This document shows positions 1-7,129 of a stretch of DNA of 10,075 nt, piece after piece. Origin of the DNA: N074bin45 sp039587475 (GTDB lineage: Bacteria > Gemmatimonadota > Gemmatimonadetes > Gemmatimonadales > GWC2-71-9); NCBI GenBank assembly GCA_039587475.1, contig JBDHIK010000101.1, forward strand, positions 1 through 10,075, written 5' to 3'. Position 1 is the stretch's first letter. Each line of letters starts with the position of its first letter. The notes beneath the pieces are model-generated. The model worked only from the letters and a program-made list of their open reading frames with translations, was not told where the DNA came from and did not search any database. Made by a program: the position numbers and the translations under genes.

Positions 1-52
1 CCCGCGAATCTGCCGCAAACACGCACGGTACATGCCAAAAACAGACGCTCGG

Positions 53-70
53 TGTCGGGATTGTCGGGAT
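53..70. repeat. Perfect tandem duplication of a 9-mer
   Basis: TGTCGGGAT occurs at 53-61 and again immediately at 62-70 without a mismatch. Two copies only. It lies in non-coding sequence. It may be a simple slippage product or a pair of protein-binding half sites in direct orientation; nothing in the sequence decides between these. Confidence 0.5.
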
Positions 71-247
71 GTGCCATGTCATAGGGCTTTCCCGTCGATT
101 GATGGAGCGCCGCACCGGGTGCAGCCGGCGCCTCGGCCGGGTGTCGCATGGGTCTCGCCGCTGCATGGTGCCTCGGTCGTCGCGGAACGCGTCGGCGCTT
201 TGCGACCATGTCGGTTCGCGCTTTGCTGCGGTCCGGGGCTGGCCAGA

Positions 248-264
248 TAGGGCCACGGGCCCTA
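248..264. promoter_or_regulatory. Short inverted repeat upstream of the 412 gene
   Basis: TAGGGCC (248-254) and GGCCCTA (258-264) are perfect reverse complements around a 3-nt centre, ACG. The repeat overlaps the weak -10-like hexamer GATAGG at 246-251 and lies about 150 bases before the TTG start at 412. This would suit an operator, but there is no T-run for a terminator, and a 7-bp repeat in GC-rich DNA can arise by chance. The functional role is inference only. Confidence 0.25.
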
Positions 265-400
265 ACGTAGTGGCGGCCATGGGCCTGGTCCGGCGGATTG
301 GCCGCCGCCGGGAGGTTCGCGGCTTTCATCTCAGCAGACATCGACACGGTGACGCATCTGTGCGCCGGGACATCCCGTCGCCGCACGACCCTCGAGCATC

Positions 401-408
401 GGGAGGTG
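401..408 (+). promoter_or_regulatory. Shine-Dalgarno site deciding a TTG start
   Basis: GGGAGGTG matches the anti-Shine-Dalgarno end of 16S rRNA at seven of eight positions (consensus AGGAGGTG). Its GGAGG core (402-406) ends 5 nt before the TTG at 412-414, which is the normal spacing. The in-frame ATG at 298 has no comparable site, and the 38 residues between 298 and 412 look non-coding in composition. The GTG at 406 lies inside the site itself and cannot use it. Confidence 0.65.
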
Positions 409-411
409 TGC

Positions 412-921
412 TTGTACTCGCTCAAGACGATTTCTTCTGGCACCATCGACGCGGCGCACGCCCGGGCGGACCGGTACCGCCTGCTCAACGAGCCGCATGA
501 GGCGGAGAGCATCAGCCTCGATATTCTGGCGGTGGCCCCCGACGACCAGCGCGCGCTCGTGATGCTGTTGCTCTCGATTGCCGATCAGTTCAAGGACGAT
601 CTCATGCCCAACGTCAAACGGACCCAGGTGCTGCTCGACCGATTGACGGATGAATACGATCGCTGCTACTACCGGGGCCTCGTGACGGAGCGCTGGGCCA
701 AGGTGCTGCTCCGGGATGACCCTGTGGGTCGCAACCGCATGGTGTACGACAAGTTCAAAGAGGCGATGTGCTGGTACGAGAAGGCCGAGGCGGTGCGACC
801 CCCGGACAACGAAGAGAGTCTCCTACGCTGGAATACCTGCGCCCGCATCATTCAGGCTCGGCTGGCGAGCATGAGCGGAGAGCACCACCTCGAAGATCTG
901 GGGATTTCGAAGAAACCCTGA
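412..921 (+). CDS. Small TPR-like protein of unknown function
   Basis: The product is 169 residues from the TTG at 412, a start chosen for its Shine-Dalgarno (401-408). An ATG at 298 in the same frame would add 38 residues of implausible composition. There is no signal peptide or membrane segment, so it should be cytoplasmic. The sequence is helical and charged. An early segment, YRLLNEPHEAESISLDILAV (residues about 20-39), followed by a PDDQRALVML stretch, has the look of a tetratricopeptide helix pair. A later stretch with WYEKAEAVRPPDNEESLLRW (residues about 121-140) looks like a second repeat. These features resemble uncharacterised TPR-like hypothetical proteins; from memory the pattern 'RLLNEP.EAES' is shared by such proteins, but I cannot search. 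A protein-protein scaffold role is a guess from the fold. It stands alone on this strand and converges on the AsmA-like gene, 19 nt away. Confidence 0.8.
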   Translation: MYSLKTISSGTIDAAHARADRYRLLNEPHEAESISLDILAVAPDDQRALVMLLLSIADQFKDDLMPNVKRTQVLLDRLTDEYDRCYYRGLVTERWAKVLLRDDPVGRNRMVYDKFKEAMCWYEKAEAVRPPDNEESLLRWNTCARIIQARLASMSGEHHLEDLGISKKP

Positions 922-934
922 CCGCTTCCGCGGT
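921..934. terminator. Small hairpin between convergent genes
   Basis: ACCGC (921-925) and GCGGT (930-934) form a perfect 5-bp stem with a TTCC loop in the 19-nt gap between two convergent stop codons. The stem starts on the last base of the + gene's TGA. No T-run follows on either strand, so this would be a weak, non-canonical bidirectional terminator at best. The position is the main argument for it. Confidence 0.22.
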
Positions 935-940
935 GGGACC

Positions 941-2557
941 TCAGGTGCCAAGGAGTGATGTGAACCCGGTGCGCAGCGTGCGCCACAGGAACCCGAAGAA
1001 ACTGTCCTTCTCGGTCGCGTCATAACGGATTTCCCCGATCCGGGGGTCCGAACCCACGTCCTTCGGGTTGTTGGCCGGAACCACGAGAGCGTTGGCGGCG
1101 GCAGAACCGAGTCGCTGGACGAGCCCGGCACGCCCTGTTCCGCGGTCCACCAATTCGATCTTCAGGTCGCGCCATGCGGCCTGAAGCGTTCCCCGGGCCT
1201 CACCGTCCACCACGGTGGCCTCTATCCACAGGGAATCGAAGGTGCCCTGGCGCAGCGCGACGCCTTCCATCGGGATCAGCACGGGGTTGGCGGCGGTGGC
1301 CGCGCCCGGGCCGGCGCGGGCCACGTAGCGCAGATTGAAGTGCGACGAACCGAGCGGGATCCAGACGGTCGCGCTGAGGGGCACGGTCCCGAACAGCCGG
1401 GCGGACATGGTGGCGATGGCCGGGTCCGTCGCCGATCCGATGCCGGTGATCAGTCCCGCCACATTCCGAAACGCCACGACGCCCTCGCCTTCGCCGCCTG
1501 ACGGAATCTCCCGGTACCGTATGGTGCCGCTCCGCACGACCACGGAGTCCACCACCACCGGTGTCGGGAGCTCGGCAAGCCGGCCGGCCGGCGTGACAGG
1601 CGCCTTGGTGGTGGCGGGCGGGAGTCGGTGGTCGCTCAGGACGTCGACGACCAGGGAATCGGCACTCAGGCGTGTGGCGCGGTACACCGGCACGGATAGC
1701 AGGCCATGCACGTCCACCCCGGTGCCAGCGATCCCTAGGGCTTCGACCCTGATGAGGTCCTTCCGGGTTGTCCGCGTCGCCAGAAACTCCTCGTCCCGCA
1801 TCGGCGGCGCCATGGCGAAGCGGCCGACTCGCAACGACGAGTCGGCGTTGGCGATGGTGAGCGCCTCGAGATCGATCTGCTGCCTCTGGTCGCTCCAGCT
1901 CCGACGATAGGAACCCACCGAGAGGCGGATGTCCGCCCTGGCGAGCGGTGCTTCATCGCCACCCACGGATACCCGGCGAATGACGAGATCGATGTTGTCG
2001 ATCCGGGTCGTCTGGCGGGCCCCGTCCCGGTCCCGCTCCAAGCGGACGCGCCCTTCGAGCACCACGACTTCGTCGAACGCCAATCCGATCGTCCCGGCCC
2101 CCGACGCCGCCCCTTCCAACCGGCTCCTGATGTTGGCCAGGATCGACGGTACGTCTCGTGTCCCGTCGAAGGCGACGATCAAGCCGGGCCGGCGCAAGCG
2201 CACCTCCCGCAGGTGCAGCCTCCGGTGCCGAAGCAACGGCCACAGATGGACGCCCTCCAGGCTGAATCGGCCGAAACTCGCCTCGTACCTGTTGCGCCCG
2301 GCCAGGTCAGCCCCGGGGACCTGGACCAGACGCCCGTCCAGGATCCGGATGGACAGGTCCCACCCCACGGAAATCTCGTCGAAGTCGACGGTGTAGCGTC
2401 CGTCACTCGCCAGCACCACCAGGCGCTCCATGTGTGCCCGGAGAAACCCCGGCGTCACATACACCCGGAGCCCGACAGCGACGACCAGATACACGGCCAC
2501 CAGCACGCCGATGGTGGCGAACAGCACGGTCTTCCAGCGGGGTCGCGGTCGTGTCAT
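941..2557 (-). CDS. AsmA-like inner-membrane-anchored envelope protein
   Basis: The product is 538 residues. It has a basic N-terminus (MTRPRPRWK), one transmembrane segment at about residues 11-32, and then a long region of short beta-strand-like stretches with no further membrane segment. This is the layout of AsmA/TamB-type (AsmA, DUF748-like) proteins, in which a periplasmic beta-rich groove is tethered to the inner membrane. The RVYVTPGFLRAHMERLV stretch just after the helix (residues 31-47) resembles the start of AsmA family domains, as do repeated 'V.SG.IRY' and 'LEGV' strand patterns. The C-terminus (FGFLWRTLRTGFTSLLG) is amphipathic. Family members are implicated in phospholipid transport between membranes and outer-membrane homeostasis; that role is inferred here. 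The ATG lies one base after the stop of the LVIVD gene and has no clear Shine-Dalgarno, so translation is probably coupled. A general periplasmic protein of another beta-rich family is the alternative. Confidence 0.75.
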   Translation of the reverse strand: MTRPRPRWKTVLFATIGVLVAVYLVVAVGLRVYVTPGFLRAHMERLVVLASDGRYTVDFDEISVGWDLSIRILDGRLVQVPGADLAGRNRYEASFGRFSLEGVHLWPLLRHRRLHLREVRLRRPGLIVAFDGTRDVPSILANIRSRLEGAASGAGTIGLAFDEVVVLEGRVRLERDRDGARQTTRIDNIDLVIRRVSVGGDEAPLARADIRLSVGSYRRSWSDQRQQIDLEALTIANADSSLRVGRFAMAPPMRDEEFLATRTTRKDLIRVEALGIAGTGVDVHGLLSVPVYRATRLSADSLVVDVLSDHRLPPATTKAPVTPAGRLAELPTPVVVDSVVVRSGTIRYREIPSGGEGEGVVAFRNVAGLITGIGSATDPAIATMSARLFGTVPLSATVWIPLGSSHFNLRYVARAGPGAATAANPVLIPMEGVALRQGTFDSLWIEATVVDGEARGTLQAAWRDLKIELVDRGTGRAGLVQRLGSAAANALVVPANNPKDVGSDPRIGEIRYDATEKDSFFGFLWRTLRTGFTSLLGT

Positions 2558-2558
2558 G

Positions 2559-4478
2559 CTACGGGATGGGTGGTTCCGGACGGATCAGCTTGGTGACCCA
2601 GAGGCCGGAGTGCAGGTCGGAAGTGAAGAGGTGTCCCTTGTAGACCTGCGCGCCCCACGCCATCGGCCAGTTGGGCACCGTGGTGTTCTCGTCGGTCGTC
2701 AGGAGGAAGTCGATCTCGCGCCCCTGCGCGTACAGGTCGCCGCGCAGCTCGCCTGACACGTCGACGGCCCGGAGGCCGGCCTGGTAGTAGCCGACGTACA
2801 GGATGTCGTCCTCGACCCACACGTTGTGGGCGCCGGCCTCCGGCACCTCGTAGCGGGCCACTTCCACCGGCCGTTCCATGTCCATCATGTCGAGCACGTG
2901 AATGTAGCCCCGCGCGTCGATGCGTCGGTCGGCGTCTCCGTTCCAATCCGCAGGATAGACTTCGTCACCCACGAACAGGTACCGGCCGTGGCGCCACGCC
3001 GTGTGGGTGTTGTTGGGGACCGGGTACTCGAACTGGCTGACGAACGTCGGCGACTCCGGAGTGCCCCCGTGGGTGCCCGCCCCGGCATCCAGCGTGACCA
3101 GGCCATCATTCCAGTACGACAGGTAGGCATAGCCGTCCTGCACGATTACGTCGTGCAGCCCCTTGTTCTCCTTGTCGAGCCCCCAGCGGCCGATCTCGCG
3201 TGGCGCGGCCGGGTCACTGATGTCGACGATGTGCACCTCGGCGGTACCGTTGTGTACCGCATACACCAGATCACGCTCGGACAGAATCCACACGTTGTGC
3301 ACGCCGCCCGTCACGGTCTCGGTGTATTCGGACAACAGGGCCGGATGGGCCGGTTGCGACAGGTCCAGAATGAGAAAGCCGTTGCGCCGGTTGGAAGCAC
3401 CTTCCCGCGTCACGATCGCCAGCCGGTTGTTGTCGTGGATCTTGACGTCGTTGATACGCCGCGCGTCCATCTGGACCGAATCGGTCAGCACCGGATTCGA
3501 GGGGTCGGTCACGTCCCAGACCTTCATCCAGTCATAGTGGTAGGTCCCGACATAGGCATAGTCACGGCCGTCGACGCCTTCGAAGACCCAGGTGTCTCCG
3601 GTATGATGATCCGCCACCGGGCCGCGACCCACCAGCTCGATCCGCCCCGTCAGATGGCGTGGTGTCACCTCCACCAGCGTCGTCGCGAGCGCCCGCTCGC
3701 CCAGCACGGCCGTGATTCGGTAGCGACCGGGCTGCTCCGCCACGAACACCCCTTCCTCGCCGTCCGCCTCGATGGTGGCTCCGGGCCCCCCGGCACTCCA
3801 GGACGGCCGGTAGCCCGTTACGACGCCGTCCGGTATCACGCCCTCCACGTGGAGACGCACGACGTCTCCGGTACGGACGTGCCCCGGCTCCGGAGGGACG
3901 ATACGGTAGGCCGTGGCCCTGTTGGGAACGAGGGTCACCTTGTGTTCCGCCATGGCTTCGTCCGCCAGCGCCGTGACCACCACATCGCCCGGACCGTGGG
4001 CCCACAGGCGTCCCGCCGCGTCGACGGTGGCGAGCGCCGGGTCGTCCGTGCGCCAGTCGATGACCGCCGGGATCACGTCACCGAGGCGGGTCACCGCCGT
4101 CACCTGGAAGGGCGCACTGGTGCCGACCGGGACCTCGATCGATCCCGGGAGCGACAACTCGATCGTGGCGGGTGGGAGCTGCGGTACGGTGACCGAGACG
4201 CGGGCAAACACGCCGCGCCGGCCGACCAGGAGGGTGACCTGTCCGGGACGATGGGCGCTGATGAGCCCCGTCGAGTCCACTGTGGCGATGTCGCCGTCGG
4301 GGGAGAAGAACTGGAGTCGGGACGGATCGATCGTCGCGCCGCCGGAATCCCAGGCCTGAACCCTGAGGGTGGCCGACTGGTCGACTTCGATGGTGACGGA
4401 GTCCGGCGTGGCCTCGACACGGGCCACCCGGGGGACCGCTCCCTGTGCCAGGGCGGTGAGAACGAGCGCACTGAGCAT
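2559..4478 (-). CDS. Exported Ig-like plus LVIVD beta-propeller protein
   Basis: The product is 639 residues. A short hydrophobic leader (residues 1-11, ending ALA-Q) suggests export, though it lacks the usual basic N-terminus. Three Ig-like domains follow at about 17-98, 102-184 and 186-272. The first two carry the BIG2-type signature 'ATVD..G.....GPG.V.V'. Residues 278-632 contain seven blade-like repeats of the LVIVD type, with strands such as YAYVGTYH, VHIVDISDP, YAYLSYWNDGLVTLD and LYVGYYQAGLRAVDVS, consistent with a seven-bladed propeller. Most blades are preceded by a His or Asn: N343, H394, H442, H492, H551. No catalytic motif or C-terminal anchor is visible; the protein simply ends after the last blade. 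Such proteins are thought to act in binding or adhesion at the envelope, but no substrate can be named. The ATG at 4478 has GGAG at 4484-4487, 5 nt away, and is the only start after an in-frame stop at 4521-4523. The AsmA-like gene follows after one base. Confidence 0.85.
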   Translation of the reverse strand: MLSALVLTALAQGAVPRVARVEATPDSVTIEVDQSATLRVQAWDSGGATIDPSRLQFFSPDGDIATVDSTGLISAHRPGQVTLLVGRRGVFARVSVTVPQLPPATIELSLPGSIEVPVGTSAPFQVTAVTRLGDVIPAVIDWRTDDPALATVDAAGRLWAHGPGDVVVTALADEAMAEHKVTLVPNRATAYRIVPPEPGHVRTGDVVRLHVEGVIPDGVVTGYRPSWSAGGPGATIEADGEEGVFVAEQPGRYRITAVLGERALATTLVEVTPRHLTGRIELVGRGPVADHHTGDTWVFEGVDGRDYAYVGTYHYDWMKVWDVTDPSNPVLTDSVQMDARRINDVKIHDNNRLAIVTREGASNRRNGFLILDLSQPAHPALLSEYTETVTGGVHNVWILSERDLVYAVHNGTAEVHIVDISDPAAPREIGRWGLDKENKGLHDVIVQDGYAYLSYWNDGLVTLDAGAGTHGGTPESPTFVSQFEYPVPNNTHTAWRHGRYLFVGDEVYPADWNGDADRRIDARGYIHVLDMMDMERPVEVARYEVPEAGAHNVWVEDDILYVGYYQAGLRAVDVSGELRGDLYAQGREIDFLLTTDENTTVPNWPMAWGAQVYKGHLFTSDLHSGLWVTKLIRPEPPIP

Positions 4479-4560
4479 GACGGCTCCAGGCCAATGAGTG
4501 ATGCGACGATTGACCTGGAACTATATGGCCTGCCGAGGGCGGGTGGCTAGGGCGAGTCGG
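4479..4560 (-). other. Spacer between permease and LVIVD genes
   Basis: These 82 bases separate the permease stop from the LVIVD start. On the - strand they hold TATAGT (4520-4525), a fair -10-like hexamer about 42 nt before the LVIVD start codon, but I find no matching -35 element 16-18 nt upstream. The permease-end hairpin (4550-4570) intrudes from the upstream side. The LVIVD-AsmA pair could therefore have its own promoter here, or be read through from the permease; the sequence does not settle it. Confidence 0.35.
4484..4487 (-). promoter_or_regulatory. Ribosome binding site of the LVIVD gene
   Basis: On the - strand GGAG is followed by 5 nt (CCGTC) and the ATG at 4478. Together with the in-frame stop at 4521-4523 and the absence of any other start codon between, this fixes the start and confirms the unusually short leader peptide. 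Confidence 0.6.
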
Positions 4561-4570
4561 TTACTCGCCC
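4550..4570 (-). terminator. Hairpin over the permease stop codon
   Basis: GGGCGAGT (4550-4557) and ACTCGCCC (4563-4570) are perfect 8-bp reverse complements with a 5-nt loop. The TAA stop of the permease (4561-4563) falls at the loop and one stem base, so the stem is partly made of the last codons. There is no T-run after it on the - strand. It could be a weak terminator or attenuator, or a 3'-end structure that stabilises the upstream transcript and lowers expression of the two genes that follow. The pairing is seen; the function is inferred. Confidence 0.35.
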
Positions 4571-6981
4571 CGAAGCGCCTCCATGGGATGGACCCGTGTG
4601 GCCCGCCAGGCCGGGATGGCCGAGGCGGATAGGGCCACGGCCCCCAGCACCACGGCGATGGCGCCATAGGTGATCGGGTCGGTGCCGGAGATCTGGAACA
4701 CCAGGCTCGACATGAGTCGACTGGCCGCGAGTGCCGTCGTCAGCCCGATCGCAACACCCGCAGCAGTCTTGCCGAGCCCGTCGCGGAGCACCCAGGCCAG
4801 CACACGGCCCCGGTCCGCTCCCAGGGCCATGCGCATGCCGATTTCGCGCGTCCGTTCGGCCACCATCGTCGCCAGCACCGCGTAGACGCCGACAGCCGCA
4901 AGGAGCAGGGCGATGGCGCCGAAGACCGTCAACATGGTCAGCGTGAAGCGGCGCTCGTGCAGGTCCGCCGAGACCACTGCGTCCAGTGGCCGTACCTGAT
5001 AGACGGGGAAGTCGGGGCCCTCCGCCACGAGGGCGGCCCGGGCTGGTTCCGCCAACACCATGGGGTCACCCATGCCGCGGACCACCACGTGCATACCCCA
5101 GTCCATGAAGTGACCGAACCGGGCCTGGCCCAGCGTCATGTAGGCCATCGGCGCCGGGGCGACGTCTACCGCTTCGTCCCGAACGGCGCCCACGATGCCG
5201 ATGACGCGATACCACATGACGTCGTCTCCACCCGCCCGATCGAAGCTGACCAGTTGCCCCACCGGATCTTCGTTGGGCCAGTAGCGGTCGGCCGCGGTGC
5301 GGTCGATCACCATGACCGGGGCGCCGGGGACTTCGTCACCCGCTCGGAACGTCCTGCCACGTTCCAGGGGAATGCCCATGGTCTCGAAGTAGGCGCCACT
5401 GACGATGCGCGTGGCGGCGACCGGCTGCTCGCCCTCGGCGTAGGTCTTCCCCTGGAGCCAGATGCTCGAGGTCCACCAGGTGCCGCCGGGGACCGGCAGC
5501 ACGCTCACGGCTCCGGTGCTGGCCACCCCGGGCAAGGCCGACAACCGCGTCAGCACCCGCTGGTAGTACGCGGTCGCGTCCGTGCGTTCCGGAAGCGCCG
5601 GCCGTGACGGGGCGACTCTCAGCGCCAGCCGCCCTGCCGTCTTGAAGCCGGGGTCGACCGCCAGGAGCTCGGCGAAGCTCCTGATCGTCAGGCCGGCCCC
5701 TACCAGCACGACGGCTGCCAGCGCCACCTCGGCGATGACCAGACCGCTGCGGAGTCGGTGTGACCCCGACGCCATGCCCCGGGCCCCACGCCTCAGTGTG
5801 ACGTCGAGGTTGGGTCGCGAGGCTCGGAGGGCAGGGACCAGGCCGAACAGCAGGGCGGTGGCGCCGACGAGTCCCACCGAGTAGCCGATGACGGTCCAAT
5901 CGAGCGACAGGCTGCCAAGCCGGATCAATCCCTCGGGCACCACGCCGCGCAGCGCCTGGATGCCGGCGAGCGCCATGAGCAGTCCCAGCGCGCCGCCCAG
6001 GACGGCGAACACCAGACTTTCGGTGACCATCCGGCCCACCAGATGAGCGCGCCCCGCGCCCAGGGCCGCCCGGACAGCGAGTTCCTGTCCCCGTCGTGTC
6101 GCCCTGGCCAGGAACAGGTTGGCGACGTTGGCCGAGGCGATGAGCAGGACGATGGCCACGGCTGCCCAGCCGAGGTACAAGAGCGGCCTGACGTCGGCGG
6201 TCAATGACACGCGGTAGGGAGCCACCGATGCCGTCCACCCGGTATTGCTTTGCGGGTAGGCCTGTTCGAGCCGTGCCGCGATCTGGCGCATCTCGCGGCC
6301 CGCCTCATCGAGGTTTGCTTCGGGGGCCAGGGTGGCCACGACGCCGAGCCAGCGTGCACCACGTCGTTGATAGTTCTCCGGTTCGAACCCGAACGGTTTC
6401 CAGAAGGCCACGTCGTTGTGCGGGAAGGCGAACCCCTCCGGCATGACGCCGATGATTTCGAGCGGCTGCAGGTCGAGGAATACCGTTTCGCCCAGCACGT
6501 CGGCGCGTCCACCCATCGCGGTCTGCCAGAAACGCCAGCTGAGGATGACGACCCGGTCCCGTCCGGCGTCGTTCTCTTCGGGTCGGAAGCCGCGACCCAG
6601 GACCGGGGGTGTCCCCAGGGCCTGGAGGAGTGAAGGCGAGACCGTCGCGTAGGCCACGCGAGACGGACGGTCGCCGCCCGTCAGGTTGCCGGCACCGGCC
6701 CAATAGCCGGAGATGTGCTCCAGCAAGCGGCTCTGAGCCTGCCAGTCGGACAAGTCGGCCACCGAGACGCCGAAATCGAACCAACCGCGAGCGCTGTTGT
6801 CGCTGGCGACGGAGACGATGCTGGCGTCGTTGCCGTAGGGCAGGGGCCTGAGCAGGACGCTCCTGACCACGGAGTAGATGGTGGCATTGGCGCCGATACC
6901 CAGTCCCAGGGTCAGGATCACGATGGCGGAAAAGCCTGGCGAGCGGCGGAGCAGGCGTAGGGAGTGGCGGATCGGGCCCAT
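4561..6981 (-). CDS. ADOP-type orphan ABC transporter permease (MacB/FtsX fold)
   Basis: The product is 806 residues from the ATG at 6981. This start gives the typical beginning MGPIRHSLRLLRRSPGFSA, and the 43 extra residues available from an ATG at 7110 are Arg/Ser/Pro-rich and unlike the family. Eight membrane segments are visible at about 18-39, 268-291, 320-342, 363-386, 412-434, 682-704, 736-754 and 771-791. Two large periplasmic MacB-type domains lie between segments 1-2 (about 40-267) and 5-6 (about 435-680). The coupling motif occurs twice, as ELAVRAALGA (300-309) and REIGMRMALGA (712-722), the mark of two fused FtsX-type permease halves. Length and layout are those of the acidobacterial duplicated orphan permeases. 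No ATPase domain is present and none is adjacent; the substrate is unknown. It lies upstream of the LVIVD and AsmA-like genes on the same strand and diverges from the Lol-like operon. The ribosome binding site before 6981 is poor. Confidence 0.9.
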   Translation of the reverse strand: MGPIRHSLRLLRRSPGFSAIVILTLGLGIGANATIYSVVRSVLLRPLPYGNDASIVSVASDNSARGWFDFGVSVADLSDWQAQSRLLEHISGYWAGAGNLTGGDRPSRVAYATVSPSLLQALGTPPVLGRGFRPEENDAGRDRVVILSWRFWQTAMGGRADVLGETVFLDLQPLEIIGVMPEGFAFPHNDVAFWKPFGFEPENYQRRGARWLGVVATLAPEANLDEAGREMRQIAARLEQAYPQSNTGWTASVAPYRVSLTADVRPLLYLGWAAVAIVLLIASANVANLFLARATRRGQELAVRAALGAGRAHLVGRMVTESLVFAVLGGALGLLMALAGIQALRGVVPEGLIRLGSLSLDWTVIGYSVGLVGATALLFGLVPALRASRPNLDVTLRRGARGMASGSHRLRSGLVIAEVALAAVVLVGAGLTIRSFAELLAVDPGFKTAGRLALRVAPSRPALPERTDATAYYQRVLTRLSALPGVASTGAVSVLPVPGGTWWTSSIWLQGKTYAEGEQPVAATRIVSGAYFETMGIPLERGRTFRAGDEVPGAPVMVIDRTAADRYWPNEDPVGQLVSFDRAGGDDVMWYRVIGIVGAVRDEAVDVAPAPMAYMTLGQARFGHFMDWGMHVVVRGMGDPMVLAEPARAALVAEGPDFPVYQVRPLDAVVSADLHERRFTLTMLTVFGAIALLLAAVGVYAVLATMVAERTREIGMRMALGADRGRVLAWVLRDGLGKTAAGVAIGLTTALAASRLMSSLVFQISGTDPITYGAIAVVLGAVALSASAIPAWRATRVHPMEALRGE

Positions 6982-7129
6982 GGCGGTCTCGGTCGAGGAG
7001 GGTCGGGTGGCGCGGCGCGTGGACTCAGGATTAGATGGTCGGAACGAGGCGATCGTTGGAATCCGGTCCCTGGTGGAGCGGGTTCGATTAGGTTTCGGGG
7101 GCCTTCTCACGCCACCTCACGAGGGCGCC
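6982..7129. promoter_or_regulatory. Divergent intergenic region between two permease transcription units
   Basis: These 148 bases separate the start codons of the permease (- strand) and the LolA-like gene (+ strand), so promoters for both units are expected here. I could not find a convincing -35/-10 pair on either strand. TTGGAA (7056-7061) and CGATTA (7085-7090) are 23 nt apart, too far for a standard promoter. A shared regulator site is possible, but no clear inverted repeat was found. Confidence 0.4.

Larger units (their letters stand above)
1..411. other. Upstream region without a convincing gene
   Basis: This stretch has open reading frames on the + strand (for example 32-250 and 69-500), but their products are rich in Arg, Cys, His, Ser and Gly with no hydrophobic pattern or recognisable domain, as expected of chance frames in GC-rich DNA. 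One of them runs 89 bases into the following gene in a different frame. On the - strand no complete frame of useful length is present. A short - strand start at 77 running off the left edge cannot be judged from 25 codons. The region probably carries the promoter and leader of the gene at 412. The best promoter-like pair I can see is TTGCTG (223-228), a 17-nt gap, then GATAGG (246-251), each matching only 3 of 6 consensus bases, so it is weak. A tandem 9-mer and an inverted repeat are listed separately. Confidence 0.6.

Noticed and set aside
1..77. Possible - strand gene starting at ATG 77 and leaving the window at the left edge
   Set aside because: Only 25 codons are visible, its third positions are less GC-rich than in the neighbouring genes, and the ribosome binding site is poorly placed. 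It cannot be supported or excluded.
69..500. 143-codon + strand frame at the left end
   Set aside because: Composition is Arg/Cys/His/Ser-rich, it overlaps the start of the better-supported gene at 412 and has no recognisable motif.
2826..4550. 574-codon open frame on the + strand opposite the LVIVD gene
   Set aside because: It is the mirror of a well-supported gene. Its product is rich in His, Arg, Val, Asp and Gly with no domain pattern, the usual result of GC-rich codon use read in antisense.
6982..7110. N-terminal extension of the ADOP permease from ATG 7110
   Set aside because: The added 43 residues are Arg/Ser/Pro/Thr-rich, and the family begins at the MGPIRHSLRLL stretch. The extension would fill most of the divergent promoter region.
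6878..7129. N-terminal extension of the LolA-like protein from ATG 6878
   Set aside because: It would overlap the permease on the other strand and bury the clear signal peptide starting at 7130.
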